Positions 17,815 to 26,763 of a stretch of 64,000 nt of DNA are shown piece by piece (position 1 is the first letter of the stretch; every line of letters begins with the position of its first letter). The stretch is from Mycobacterium adipatum (lineage in GTDB: Bacteria > Actinomycetota > Actinomycetes > Mycobacteriales > Mycobacteriaceae), in assembly GCF_001644575.1 (NCBI RefSeq), contig NZ_CP015596.1, positions 1,550,001 to 1,614,000 on the forward strand. The letters are read 5' to 3'. The translations under genes were made by a program, and so were the position numbers. Under the pieces are notes generated by a model. It was given only the letters and a program-made list of their open reading frames with translations. It was not told the origin of the DNA and did not search any database.

Positions 17815-19284
17815 ATGTCGATTCTGGCGGATCGCGAGAGCCGGTTGTTCATAGACGGCAAGCTCGTCGCCGGAAGCGCGGGAACGTTTCCAACCGTCAA
17901 CCCCGCCACCGAAGAGGTGTTGGGTGTCGCCGCCAACGCCGACCGGGCGGATATGGGCGCGGCGATCGGCGCGGCGCGCGTCGCCTTCGACGAGACCGAT
18001 TGGTCCACCAACACCGAGCTGCGGGTGCGTTGCCTGCGCCAGCTTCGGGAGGCGCTGCAGGCCAATGTCGAGGATCTGCGTGAGCTGACGATCTCGGAGG
18101 TCGGTGCCCCGCGGATGTTGACCGCCGGCGCTCAGTTGGAGGGTCCGATCGACGATCTGGCGTTCTCCGCGGACACCGCCGAGAACTTCGCGTGGCGCAC
18201 CGACCTGGGATACGCGACGCCACAGGGTATTCCGACCAACCGGGTCGTCGCGCGGGAAGCTGTCGGGGTTGTCGGCGCCATCACCCCGTGGAACTTCCCG
18301 CATCAGATCAATCTGGCCAAGGTGGGCCCGGCGCTGGCCGCCGGCAACACCCTGATTCTCAAGCCGGCGCCGGACACCCCGTGGGTGGCCGCCGTGCTGG
18401 GCGAGATCATCGCCGAGCACACCGATTTCCCGGCCGGGGTGATCAACATCGTCACCTCCGATGACCATGGTGTCGGGGCGTTGCTCTCCAAAGACTCTCG
18501 GGTCGACATGGTCTCGTTCACCGGGTCCACCAACACCGGTCGCGCCGTGATGACGGATGCGGCGGTGAGCATCAAGAAGGTGTTCTTGGAACTCGGCGGC
18601 AAGTCGGCCTTCATCGTGCTCGATGACGCCGATCTGGGTGGTGCCTGTGCCATGGCGGCCTTCACCGTCGCCATGCACGCCGGACAGGGATGCGCCATCA
18701 CCACGCGCCTGGTCGTCCCGCGGGCCAAATACGACGAGGCGGTGGACGCGGCCGCCGCGACGCTCGGCGGGATCAAGCCGGGTGACCCCAACAGCAAGCG
18801 CACCGTGTGCGGCCCGGTCATTTCAGCGCGGCAACGTGATCGGATCCAGGGCTATCTGGACTCCGCCATCGCCGAGGGTGGTCGCTTCGCCTGCGGCGGC
18901 GGCCGGCCGGCCGACCTGGACACCGGCTTCTTCATCGAGCCCACCGTCATTGCCGGGCTGGACAACTCGGCCAAGGTAGCCCGCGAGGAGATCTTCGGGC
19001 CGGTGCTGACGGTGATCGCCCACGACGGTGACGATGATGCGGTGCGGATCGCCAACGACTCGCCCTACGGTTTGTCGGGCACAGTGTTCGGCGCCGACAA
19101 CGACCGCGCCCAGGCGGTGGCATCGCGGCTGCGGGTCGGCACCGTGAACGTCAACGGCGGAATCTGGTACTCCGCGGATGCCCCGTTCGGCGGCTACAAG
19201 CAATCCGGAATCGGCCGTGAGATGGGCATCGCGGGCTTCGAGGAATATCTGGAAACCAAACTGATCGCCACGCTCGCCACCTGA
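17815..19284 (+). CDS. aldA: Aldehyde dehydrogenase (AldA, Rv0768 type)
   Basis: NAD(P)-dependent aldehyde dehydrogenase of 489 residues. Motifs: GAITPWNFPHQ (cofactor and oxyanion Asn), FTGSTNTGRAV, catalytic base Glu in LELGGKS and nucleophile Cys in GQGCAITT, then EEIFGPVL and the substrate-end PFGGYKQSGIGRE. ATG 17815 has TAGGAG just upstream; the longer frame from 17758 would run through the operator. First gene of a plus-strand redox operon. It would convert an aldehyde, perhaps produced by the P450 or alcohol dehydrogenase genes nearby, to the acid. Confidence 0.95.
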   Translation: MSILADRESRLFIDGKLVAGSAGTFPTVNPATEEVLGVAANADRADMGAAIGAARVAFDETDWSTNTELRVRCLRQLREALQANVEDLRELTISEVGAPRMLTAGAQLEGPIDDLAFSADTAENFAWRTDLGYATPQGIPTNRVVAREAVGVVGAITPWNFPHQINLAKVGPALAAGNTLILKPAPDTPWVAAVLGEIIAEHTDFPAGVINIVTSDDHGVGALLSKDSRVDMVSFTGSTNTGRAVMTDAAVSIKKVFLELGGKSAFIVLDDADLGGACAMAAFTVAMHAGQGCAITTRLVVPRAKYDEAVDAAAATLGGIKPGDPNSKRTVCGPVISARQRDRIQGYLDSAIAEGGRFACGGGRPADLDTGFFIEPTVIAGLDNSAKVAREEIFGPVLTVIAHDGDDDAVRIANDSPYGLSGTVFGADNDRAQAVASRLRVGTVNVNGGIWYSADAPFGGYKQSGIGREMGIAGFEEYLETKLIATLAT

Positions 19285-19347
19285 GGCCGACTGGCCACTT
19301 ACGACACGCAACAACGGTCATACCGTGCAATAACTGGCCAGTCGGCC
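19285..19347. promoter_or_regulatory. Inverted repeat between aldA and SDR
   Basis: GGCCGACTGGCCA at 19285-19297 is perfectly complementary to TGGCCAGTCGGCC at 19335-19347; extending inward gives 16 of 17 pairs. The spacer is 37 bases. It begins at the base after the aldA stop and ends 12 bases before the next start. It may be a partial terminator, an mRNA processing hairpin or an operator for an internal promoter. Confidence 0.7.
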
Positions 19348-19359
19348 GAGAGGAAGAAC

Positions 19360-20115
19360 ATGTACGCGGAATTCAAAGACAAGGTCGGCATCGTCACCGG
19401 AGCCGGTGGCGGTATCGGGCAGGCCTACGCCGAGGCGCTCGCACGTGAGGGGGCGGCCGTGGTGGTGGCCGATATCAATCTCGAGGGTGCCCAGAAGGTC
19501 GCCGACGGTATCAAGGGCGAAGGCGGCAACGCGCTCGCCGTGCGGGTGGACGTGTCCGACCCGGAGTCGGCCAGGGATATGGCCGCCCAGACACTCTCGG
19601 AGTTCGGCGGCATCGACTACCTGGTCAACAACGCCGCCATCTTCGGCGGCATGAAGCTGGACTTCCTGGTCACCGTGGACCCCGAGTACTACCGCAAGTT
19701 CATGAGCGTGAACCTCGACGGCGCGCTGTGGTGTACGCGGGCGGTGTACAAGAAGATGGCCAAGCGCGGCGGGGGTGCAATCGTCAACCAGTCCTCCACG
19801 GCGGCATGGTTGTACGCGAACTTCTACGGGCTGGCCAAGGTCGGTATCAACGGTCTCACCCAGCAGCTCTCCCGCGAGCTCGGCGGCCAGAACATCCGGA
19901 TCAACGCCATCGCGCCCGGGCCGATCGACACCGAGGCCAACCGCACCACCACCCCCCAGGAGATGGTCGCCGACATCGTCAAGGCGATCCCGCTGTCGAG
20001 GATGGGGCAGCCCGAGGATCTGGTCGGCATGTGCCTGTTCCTGTTGAGCGATCAGGCCAGATGGATCACCGGACAGATCTTCAACGTCGACGGCGGACAG
20101 ATCATCCGGTCATGA
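19360..20115 (+). CDS. Short-chain dehydrogenase/reductase (Rv0769 type)
   Basis: SDR of 251 residues: GAGGGIGQAYA near residue 14, ADIN after the second strand (Asp favours NAD), NNAA, catalytic Ser in NQSSTAAW and YGLAK; the usual proline-glycine segment (APGPID) follows. Preceded by GAGGAAG as ribosome-binding site at 19349-19355. Its stop overlaps the next start (ATGA). In the aldA operon it could act on an alcohol or ketone step of the same pathway. Substrate unknown. Confidence 0.93.
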   Translation: MYAEFKDKVGIVTGAGGGIGQAYAEALAREGAAVVVADINLEGAQKVADGIKGEGGNALAVRVDVSDPESARDMAAQTLSEFGGIDYLVNNAAIFGGMKLDFLVTVDPEYYRKFMSVNLDGALWCTRAVYKKMAKRGGGAIVNQSSTAAWLYANFYGLAKVGINGLTQQLSRELGGQNIRINAIAPGPIDTEANRTTTPQEMVADIVKAIPLSRMGQPEDLVGMCLFLLSDQARWITGQIFNVDGGQIIRS

Positions 20116-20954
20116 AGCTGGGCTATATCGGTCTGGGCAACCAAGGCGCCCCGATGGCCAAGCGGCTGGCCGACTGGCCGGGCGGCTTGATCGTCTTCGA
20201 CGTCCGCACCGAGGCGATGACCCCGCTGGCCGAACTGGGTGCCGAGCTGGCCGATGACGTCGCCGCGGTCGCCGCGGCCGATGTCATCAGCGTGACGGTG
20301 CTCAACGACGCCCAGGTGCGTGAGGTGGTGACCCAGCTCGGCGAGCATGCCGCAGCGGGCACCGTCATCGCCATCCACTCCACCATCGAGCCCGGCACCG
20401 CGCCCGAGCTGGCCGAGCAGTTGGCGCCCAAGGGTATCCACATCGTCGATGCCCCGGTCAGCGGCGGCGCCGGGGCGGCCGACAAGGGCGAGCTCGCGGT
20501 CATGGTGGGTGCTGACGAAGAGGCCTACAACGCGGTCAAGCCGGTCTTCAAGAAGTGGGCCTCGCTGGTGGTCCGTGCGGGTGAGCCCGGTGCCGGCACC
20601 CGGATGAAGCTGGCGCGCAACATGTTGACGTTCATCGGTTTCGCCGCCTCGTGTGAGGCGATGGCGTTGGCCGAGGCGGCGGGCATCGACCTGCAGAAGC
20701 TGGGCCGGGTGGTGCGCCACAGCGATGCGCAGAGCGGCGGTCCCGGCGCGATCATCCTGCGCGACGACACGGCACCGCTGGCGCCCGACCACTGGTTGTT
20801 CGACATGTTCACCCATACCCGCGGCCTCGGGGAGAAGGACCTGACGCTCGCACTCGGGTTGGGTAAGGCTGTGGGAGTGGATCTTCCGTTGGCAGAGGTG
20901 GCATTGCAGCGCCTCGCCGACGGTCTCGGAGTACCGCACACGAAGGAGCAGTGA
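20112..20954 (+). CDS. 3-hydroxyisobutyrate dehydrogenase-like beta-hydroxyacid dehydrogenase (Rv0770 type)
   Basis: Protein of 280 residues. The N-terminal Rossmann motif is GYIGLGNQGAPMAKRL, followed by the substrate-binding DAPVSGGAGAADKG and catalytic Lys in GTRMKLARNML; the C-terminal all-helical dimer domain follows. The family oxidises beta-hydroxyacids with NAD(P). It overlaps the SDR stop (ATGA) and the next gene start (GTGA), so the four genes aldA-SDR-this-CMD are tightly coupled. Substrate not known. The longer open frame upstream is a shadow of the SDR gene. Confidence 0.93.
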   Translation: MKLGYIGLGNQGAPMAKRLADWPGGLIVFDVRTEAMTPLAELGAELADDVAAVAAADVISVTVLNDAQVREVVTQLGEHAAAGTVIAIHSTIEPGTAPELAEQLAPKGIHIVDAPVSGGAGAADKGELAVMVGADEEAYNAVKPVFKKWASLVVRAGEPGAGTRMKLARNMLTFIGFAASCEAMALAEAAGIDLQKLGRVVRHSDAQSGGPGAIILRDDTAPLAPDHWLFDMFTHTRGLGEKDLTLALGLGKAVGVDLPLAEVALQRLADGLGVPHTKEQ

Positions 20955-21400
20955 GCATGACCGATCGTCGCAAGCAGGGCCTGCAGAAGATGAACGAGGT
21001 CTACGGCTGGGAGATGCCCGATATCCAGGGCGACCCGTACTTCGATCTGACCGTCGAGCACCTGTTCGGCACGATCTGGACCCGTCCGGGTCTGTCGATG
21101 CGGGACAAGCGCCTGCTGACGCTGGCCGCGGTGACCGCGGTGGGCAACTCGGATCTGGCCGAGATCCAGGTCAACGCCGCGCTGCACAACGGGGAGATCA
21201 CCGCCGAGGAGCTCAAGGAGGTCGCGGTGTTCCTGACCCACTATCTCGGTTTCCCGCTGGGCTCCAAGCTGGATGGCGCGGTCAGCAAGGTGGTACGCAC
21301 CCGCAAGACGGCCGCCGAGAAGGGGGCCGGTGAAGACAAGCGAGCCAACGTCGACGCGGCGGTGAAGATGCACTCCGGGAAGTCGCTCGATGACCAGTAG
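20951..21400 (+). CDS. Carboxymuconolactone decarboxylase-family protein (Rv0771 type)
   Basis: Helical CMD-family protein of 149 residues from GTG 20951 (MSMTDRRKQGLQKMNEVYGW); ATG 20957 is an alternative. The LTLAAVTAVGNSDLAEIQVNA segment is the core of the fold. No CxxC of the AhpD type is present, so thiol peroxidase-linked disulfide chemistry is unlikely; a gamma-carboxymuconolactone-like lyase or unrelated role remains possible. It overlaps the preceding gene by 4 bases and the following unknown gene by 11. Confidence 0.9.
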   Translation: MSMTDRRKQGLQKMNEVYGWEMPDIQGDPYFDLTVEHLFGTIWTRPGLSMRDKRLLTLAAVTAVGNSDLAEIQVNAALHNGEITAEELKEVAVFLTHYLGFPLGSKLDGAVSKVVRTRKTAAEKGAGEDKRANVDAAVKMHSGKSLDDQ

Positions 21401-22616
21401 ATATGCGGCGCTGCGCAGGGACGAGTTGGCGACCCTCGTTCCGGAGCTGTTGCTGATCGGTCAGTTGATCGACAGGTCCGGAATGGCCTGGTGCATCAGT
21501 AGTTTCGGGCGTGAGGAGATGTTGCAGATCGCCATCGAGGAGTGGGCGGCATCCAGCCCGCTCTATACCCGGCGGATGCAGAAGGCGCTCAAGTACGAGG
21601 GCGTCGACATCTTCACGCTGTTCAAGGGGCTGCAGCTCGATATCGGTGCGCCGCCGCAGTTCATGGACTTCCGTTACATCGTGCACGACCGCTGGCACGG
21701 CGAGTTCTACCTGGACCATTGCGGCGCGCTGCTGGACGTCGAGCCGATGGGCGAGGACTACGTCAAGGGCATGTGCCACGACATCGAGGACCCGACCTTC
21801 GATGCCACCGCACTGGCCACCAATCGCAAGGCGCAGGTCCGGCCCATCCACCGTCCGCCCCGCACCCCGGCGGATCGGCACCCGCACTGCCGCTGGACGG
21901 TGATCATCGACGAGTCCTACCCCGAGGTTCCGTTCATTCCGGAGATGGACATCGTCGCCGCGACCCACGCGCACTCCTGCGAACTGGACCCGATCGACCC
22001 CGACGACGAAGGCGCATCGGACTATTCGGGAGACCTGCTCGCCGATGTCGATTTCGCCGCGTTCTCGCATTCGGCACTGGTGCGGATCGCCGACGAGGTG
22101 TGTCTGCAGATGCACCTGCTGGTCAAGTCGTTCCAGATCGCCGTGGAGAAGCGGGCCGGTGCGGACACCGAGCTGGCCCGCGCGATCCGCACCAAGCAGT
22201 TGATCGGCATCGCGGGTGTGGCCGCCGACCGGATCCACAAGGCGCTCACACTCGGCAGCGACGCCAAGGGTGCGCTGCGGGTACTCGAACTGCACCCGTT
22301 GCTCAATCCGGCGGCCTACGTGTCGGCGGATATCGGGCCGGACTCCGTGCACGTGCGCCGGTCCCCGGCCCACGAGGACGGCGCCTGGGTCTCGCTGATC
22401 TCACCGGTCGCCGACGCCCCGCTGCAGGCCATCGCCCATGCTGTCGACCCGCATCTGCGGGCCGAGGTGTCGGGCACCGAGACGGATTGGACCGTGCGGT
22501 TCATCTCCACCGACACGGCGGCGAAGAAGTTGCCGGAGGTGGAGGTGTGCGAGTTCAGCGGCGGCGCATCCTGGGTGTTCGAGGAGCGTCGGTCGCTGCC
22601 GCTCACCGTCGTCTAG
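21390..22616 (+). CDS. Conserved hypothetical protein at the end of the aldA operon
   Basis: Protein of 408 residues that I do not recognise. No signal peptide or membrane helix. The middle is rich in His, Cys and acidic residues: HDRWHGEFYLDHCGALLDV, MGEDYVKGMCHDIEDPT and HPHCRWTVIID, which could form a metal site or a catalytic Cys/His group. The second half (LADVDFAAFSHSALVRIADEVCLQMHLL) looks helical. The start overlaps the CMD gene by 11 bases, so it is translated with the operon. It is not at this place in M. tuberculosis, where purD follows directly. It ends tail-to-tail with a TetR gene, overlapping by 4 bases. Confidence 0.85.
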   Translation: MTSRYAALRRDELATLVPELLLIGQLIDRSGMAWCISSFGREEMLQIAIEEWAASSPLYTRRMQKALKYEGVDIFTLFKGLQLDIGAPPQFMDFRYIVHDRWHGEFYLDHCGALLDVEPMGEDYVKGMCHDIEDPTFDATALATNRKAQVRPIHRPPRTPADRHPHCRWTVIIDESYPEVPFIPEMDIVAATHAHSCELDPIDPDDEGASDYSGDLLADVDFAAFSHSALVRIADEVCLQMHLLVKSFQIAVEKRAGADTELARAIRTKQLIGIAGVAADRIHKALTLGSDAKGALRVLELHPLLNPAAYVSADIGPDSVHVRRSPAHEDGAWVSLISPVADAPLQAIAHAVDPHLRAEVSGTETDWTVRFISTDTAAKKLPEVEVCEFSGGASWVFEERRSLPLTVV

Positions 22617-23206
22617 GTGCGCAGTGCCGGGGCGACCCAGCGCCGCAAGTAGCCGCGCAACGCGGCACCGGTGCGCGGTGGCCGGCCCGGGTCGATGACG
22701 AACGACTGGATGATGCGCAACAGGTGCTCGGCGAGCTCGTCGAGGTCGTCATCGGCGAAACCCGCTGCCGCCCAGTCGACGTCGAAATGTCGTACCACCG
22801 ACTGCGCGAACTGCAGTGCGATATCGGAGGTCACGGACTCGGTCAGGGCGGGCGTGCGGCCGGGGGAGAGCAGCAACCCGATGTGTTTGTCCTTGGGCAG
22901 CCATTCCAGCGCTGTCGCGATGGCCTCGGTCGCGGCGTCGGCCGGGTCGGTGATGCCCTGCAGATGGGTGGACAACCGGTCCAGGAAGTCGGTGGCCGCG
23001 ACGACGCCGGCCTGCATCAGCAGTGCCTCGGTGCTCGGGAAGTAGCGGTACACCGTCTGGCGGGTGACGCCCAGCGTGCGGGCCACGTCGGCGATGGAGA
23101 AGTCCGCGCCACGCTCGTCGATCGCCTTGCCCGCGGCAGCGAGTATCCGGGCGACGGCTTCCTCGTCACTCGCCGGCGCGGCGCCGGCCCACCCGTGGGT
23201 TCGCAC
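22613..23206 (-). CDS. TetR-family regulator next to CYP125-like P450
   Basis: Regulator of 197 residues from GTG 23206. Helix-turn-helix: FSIADVARTLGVTRQTVYRYFPSTEAL (split here at residues about 35-62). The rest is helical with a C-terminus RRWVAPALRT. It begins 17 bases after the end of the P450 gene on the same strand, so the pair is probably one operon, likely controlled through the palindrome at 24507-24533. Absent from the M. tuberculosis locus as I recall it. Inducer unknown. Confidence 0.88.
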   Translation of the reverse strand: MRTHGWAGAAPASDEEAVARILAAAGKAIDERGADFSIADVARTLGVTRQTVYRYFPSTEALLMQAGVVAATDFLDRLSTHLQGITDPADAATEAIATALEWLPKDKHIGLLLSPGRTPALTESVTSDIALQFAQSVVRHFDVDWAAAGFADDDLDELAEHLLRIIQSFVIDPGRPPRTGAALRGYLRRWVAPALRT

Positions 23207-23223
23207 GCCGGAATTGTAGCGAG

Positions 23224-24465
23224 CTAGCGGTAGGAGACCTGCAGGTCCTTGACGCCGTTGATCCAGCCGGACCGAAGACGTTGTGGCTCGGCCAGTTTCG
23301 AGATGTCGGGAATCTGATTGGCGATCTCGTGGAACATCAGCTTGATCTCCATGCGCGCCAGGTTGGCGCCGATGCAGAAGTGTGCGCCGTTGCCGCCGAA
23401 CGCCAGGTGCGGATTGGGATTGCGCAGGATGTCGAACTGGAACGGGTTCTCGAACACGTCCTCGTCGTAGTTGGCCGAACTGTAGAACAGTCCGACGCGC
23501 TGACCCTTGCCGATGGTGACGCCGCCGAGTTCGGTGTCGGCGGTCGCCGTGCGCTGGAAACAATGCACCGGGGTGGCCCAGCGGATGATCTCCTCGATCG
23601 CGGTGTCGGGTCGCTCGCGTTTGAAAAGCTCCCATTGGTCCGGGTTGTCGAAGAAGGCGTTCATGCCGTGTGTCATGGCATTGCGGGTGGTCTCGTTACC
23701 GGCGACGGCGAGCAGGATGACGAAGAAGGCGAACTCGACCTCGGTGATCGACTCGCCGGCGCCATCACCCATGTCGGCCTGCACCAGCCGGGTGACGATG
23801 TCGTCGGCCGGGCACTTCCGGCGCTGCTCGGCCATGGTGTACGCGTAGCCCATGAGCTCGGCGTTGGCCACCGTGGGATCGCTGTCGAAGTCGGGATCGT
23901 CGGTGTTCATGATGCTGTTGGACCAGTGGAAGATCTTCTCCCGGTCTTCCTCGGGCACGCCGATCAGGTCGGCGATGGCCAACAACGGTAGGCCCATGGC
24001 CACATCGTCGACGAAATTACCGCTGTCCTTCTGCGCCGCGGCGGCCACGATCTCGCGTGCGGCGACGGCCAGCTTCTCCTCGAGCGCGGCCACCGATCGC
24101 GGGGTGAACAGCCGGGACACCAGTTTGCGCAGCCGGGTGTGCTCGGGGGCATCGTGGTTGATCAACAGCGCCTTGGTCAGGTCGAGTTGGTCGGCGGTGA
24201 CTCCGTCGGGCAGCCGCATCACCGCACCCTTGGCGTTGGTGGACCACAGATCACCGTTGCGGGAGATGGCCTTGATGTCCTCGTGGCGGGTCACCACCCA
24301 GTAGCCGCCGTCGTCGAAGATCGATTCGCCCTGCTCGTTCCACCAGATCGGGGCGGTCTTGCGCAGGTGCGCGAACTCGGTCACCGGGATGCCGCGCAGC
24401 AGCACCTCGGGATCGGTGAAGTCGTAGCCCGGTCCGAACGGGCAACCGCTCTCCAGCATCGTCAT
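23224..24465 (-). CDS. Cytochrome P450, CYP125/CYP142-like
   Basis: P450 of 413 residues. I-helix [22 protein letters not shown]-helix [17 protein letters not shown], heme loop [16 protein letters not shown] with Cys364, and the end [17 protein letters not shown]. Segments such as [22 protein letters not shown] and the C-terminus resemble CYP125A1, the steroid C26/27-hydroxylase of cholesterol breakdown, but identity is clearly partial and it is outside the cholesterol regulon. A branched-lipid or sterol side-chain substrate is likely. The very long open frame beyond 24465 is an antisense shadow of purD. Confidence 0.92.
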   Translation of the reverse strand: MTMLESGCPFGPGYDFTDPEVLLRGIPVTEFAHLRKTAPIWWNEQGESIFDDGGYWVVTRHEDIKAISRNGDLWSTNAKGAVMRLPDGVTADQLDLTKALLINHDAPEHTRLRKLVSRLFTPRSVAALEEKLAVAAREIVAAAAQKDSGNFVDDVAMGLPLLAIADLIGVPEEDREKIFHWSNSIMNTDDPDFDSDPTVANAELMGYAYTMAEQRRKCPADDIVTRLVQADMGDGAGESITEVEFAFFVILLAVAGNETTRNAMTHGMNAFFDNPDQWELFKRERPDTAIEEIIRWATPVHCFQRTATADTELGGVTIGKGQRVGLFYSSANYDEDVFENPFQFDILRNPNPHLAFGGNGAHFCIGANLARMEIKLMFHEIANQIPDISKLAEPQRLRSGWINGVKDLQVSYR

Positions 24466-24506
24466 CGAGGCCCTCCTGGTGTGACGTATCGCACGTGTCG
24501 CATCGA

Positions 24507-24533
24507 CCATACACTTACTTCTGAAGTGTATGG
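24507..24533. promoter_or_regulatory. Perfect 10-bp inverted repeat, TetR operator candidate
   Basis: CCATACACTT at 24507-24516 and AAGTGTATGG at 24524-24533 are exactly complementary with a 7-base spacer. An inner ACTTC-T-GAAGT palindrome shares the same centre region. It lies between the P450 start (24465, minus) and purD (24583, plus), the expected place for the operator of the TetR gene in the P450 operon. Confidence 0.7.
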
Positions 24534-24582
24534 CCGCCGACCCGGCGCGAGGGACCCGGTCGGGCGGATATGGTTGGCAACC

Positions 24583-25851
24583 GTGCGCGTCCTCGTCATC
24601 GGATCCGGAGCCCGTGAACATGCCCTGCTGCTCGCCTTGCGGCGCGACCCGCAGGTGGAACAGCTCGCGGTCGCGCCCGGCAACGCCGGCACCGCGGCCA
24701 TCGCCGAGCAGTACGACGTCGACATCAGTTCGGGGCCGGCCGTAGTGGCTCTGGCGCAACGCCTGGCCTCCGATCTGGTGGTGGTGGGGCCGGAGGTACC
24801 GCTGGTGCTCGGGGTCGCCGATGCGCTGCGGGCCGCGGGCATCGCCTGTTTCGGCCCCTCGAAGGACGCCGCCCGCATCGAGGGCTCCAAGGCCTTCGCC
24901 AAGGATGTGATGGCCGCGGCCGGGGTGCGGACCGCCGCCAGCGAGATCGTCGACAACCCCGCCAACCTGGACGCCGCGCTGAACCGATTCGGCCCGCCGG
25001 CCGGGCAGGCCGCCTGGGTGGTCAAGGATGACGGGCTGGCCGCGGGCAAGGGCGTGGTCGTCACCGCGGATCGCGATGTGGCCCGCGCCCACGCGGCCGG
25101 CCTGCTGGATTCCGGGCACCCGGTGCTGTTGGAGTCGTTCCTGGACGGCCCCGAAGTCTCGCTGTTCTGCGTCGTCGACGGCGAGACCGTGGTGCCGTTG
25201 CTGCCCGCGCAGGACTTCAAGCGGGTCGGCGACAACGATTCCGGGCCCAACACCGGTGGGATGGGCGCCTACACCCCGCTGCCGTGGCTGCCCGCGCAGG
25301 TGCTCACCCAGATCGTCGATGAGATCGTCAAACCCGTTGCTGCCGAGATGGTTTCGCGCGGCAGCGCGTTCTCCGGTCTGCTGTACGCCGGGCTGGCGAT
25401 CACCTCGGCCGGTCCTTCGGTGGTGGAGTTCAACTGCCGGTTCGGCGATCCGGAGACCCAGGCGGTGCTCTCGCTGCTGGAGTCCCCGCTCGGTCAGCTG
25501 CTCAACGCGGCGGCCACCGGCACGCTGGCGTCCTTCGAGGAGCTGCGGTGGCGCGACGGCGCCGCGGTCACCGTGGTGGTGGCCGCCGAGAACTACCCGG
25601 GCCGCCCGCGGGTCGGCGATGTCATCACCGGTTCGGAGGCCGACGGTGTCCTGCATGCGGGTACCGCCCGGCGCGAGGATGGCGCGGTGGTGTCCACCGG
25701 CGGCCGGGTGCTCTCGGTGGTCGGCACCGGCGCGGACCTCGACGGTGCGCGTACCGCGGCGTACACCGCTCTCAAGTCGATCAAACTGCCCGGCAGTCAC
25801 TTCCGTACCGATATCGGCTTGGCGGCCGCCGAGGGGCGTATCTCACTCTGA
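24583..25851 (+). CDS. purD: Phosphoribosylamine-glycine ligase
   Basis: GAR synthetase of 422 residues from GTG 24583 ([16 protein letters not shown]). It joins 5-phosphoribosylamine to glycine with ATP, the second step of purine synthesis. Motifs: [48 protein letters not shown] (ATP grasp), [21 protein letters not shown] and [13 protein letters not shown] is chosen because MTub-type PurD begins at this point; no good ATG is near. The TetR/P450 unit upstream shares the 118-base promoter region. Confidence 0.97.
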   Translation: MRVLVIGSGAREHALLLALRRDPQVEQLAVAPGNAGTAAIAEQYDVDISSGPAVVALAQRLASDLVVVGPEVPLVLGVADALRAAGIACFGPSKDAARIEGSKAFAKDVMAAAGVRTAASEIVDNPANLDAALNRFGPPAGQAAWVVKDDGLAAGKGVVVTADRDVARAHAAGLLDSGHPVLLESFLDGPEVSLFCVVDGETVVPLLPAQDFKRVGDNDSGPNTGGMGAYTPLPWLPAQVLTQIVDEIVKPVAAEMVSRGSAFSGLLYAGLAITSAGPSVVEFNCRFGDPETQAVLSLLESPLGQLLNAAATGTLASFEELRWRDGAAVTVVVAAENYPGRPRVGDVITGSEADGVLHAGTARREDGAVVSTGGRVLSVVGTGADLDGARTAAYTALKSIKLPGSHFRTDIGLAAAEGRISL

Positions 25852-25855
25852 CCGG

Positions 25856-26680
25856 TCAGGTCACGAGTATCGGTGCCAGCCAAGAGATCTCGGCGGGCAG
25901 CTGAGCGCTCCAGAACTCGCCGTCGTGTCCGCCCGGGGAGAATCCGCCGGCCGGCGGGCTGGGCAGCTGGGCGATGAATCCCCTGGTGGCGGCGGCGAAC
26001 GGGTCGCCGTTTCCGCAGTCGATGCGCAGCGGAATCGCGCCCAGCGCGGGCAGGCCCCACACGCTGTTGGCCGCGTAGTCAGCCGCACTGTCGAACGCGC
26101 CGGGGGCGGCCGCGCCGGGTGACGTCCACAGCGCGGGGCTCACCGCACAGATCGCGGCGGTGCGTGCCGGGCCCAGCCTGGAGCCGAGCAGCAAAGCGCC
26201 GTAGCCGCCCATCGACCAGCCGATGAAGCCGACTCGTGAGGCGTCCAGGCCCTGATCTGCCAGCATCGGGAGGAGTTCTTCCAGGACCATCGCGCCGGCA
26301 TCGTCACCGGATGCGCGCTTGTGCCAATAGCCCCCACCGCCGTCCACCGCCACCACGGCAAACGGGGGAAGGCCCGCGGCCACCGCTTCGGCGAGGCCCT
26401 GCTCGACACCGCCGGCCATCACCGTGGCGGCGTCGCTGCCCTTGCCGTGCAGCGCGATGACCGGTCGCAGCGGCGCGGTCTGGCCCGGGGGCCTGGCGAT
26501 CGCCCAGTTGGTGCTCACCCCGCCGCGAGCGGCCGAGACGAAGGAACCCGACTGATAGGTGGCGGCCGGCTCGGCGGCGGCGCGAGGCAGGGCGCCCGCG
26601 CGGGTCGCGACGGCGCCGAGCGCGGCGCCCAAACCCACGCGCAGCACGGTCCGACGGTTCGGGGCTGGCATGCGCGCCAT
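25856..26680 (-). CDS. Secreted esterase, alpha/beta hydrolase (Rv0774c type)
   Basis: Protein of 274 residues. The N-terminus (NRRTVLRVGLGAALGAVATRAGALPRAAA) is a twin-arginine-type signal, so export in folded form is likely. The hydrolase core has an oxyanion HGKGSD, nucleophile elbow GWSMGG near residue 150, and His in SPGGHDGEFW near the end; a catalytic Asp is probably in DCGNGDPF. M. tuberculosis Rv0774c at this place is a lipid or carbohydrate esterase. ATG 26680 is used; ATG 26671 (MPAPNRR) is equally possible. It is divergent from the TetR gene at 26764 with only 83 bases between. Confidence 0.9.
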   Translation of the reverse strand: MARMPAPNRRTVLRVGLGAALGAVATRAGALPRAAAEPAATYQSGSFVSAARGGVSTNWAIARPPGQTAPLRPVIALHGKGSDAATVMAGGVEQGLAEAVAAGLPPFAVVAVDGGGGYWHKRASGDDAGAMVLEELLPMLADQGLDASRVGFIGWSMGGYGALLLGSRLGPARTAAICAVSPALWTSPGAAAPGAFDSAADYAANSVWGLPALGAIPLRIDCGNGDPFAAATRGFIAQLPSPPAGGFSPGGHDGEFWSAQLPAEISWLAPILVT

Positions 26681-26763
26681 CTTGCCACCGGCCACTGTGG
26701 CGCTGTCTGCCAACTTGTTGTGATTGCCGAAAACCGCCATACAACTGGGATTTTGCTGGCAGC

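Noticed and set aside
21542..23227. Plus-strand frame of 561 codons
   Set aside because: Shifted shadow of the 408-residue gene and antisense of the TetR gene; Arg/Gly-rich without motifs.
24465..25800. Upstream extension of the CYP125-like frame by 445 codons
   Set aside because: It is antisense to purD and low in family similarity; the P450 begins at MTMLESG with a normal length of 413.
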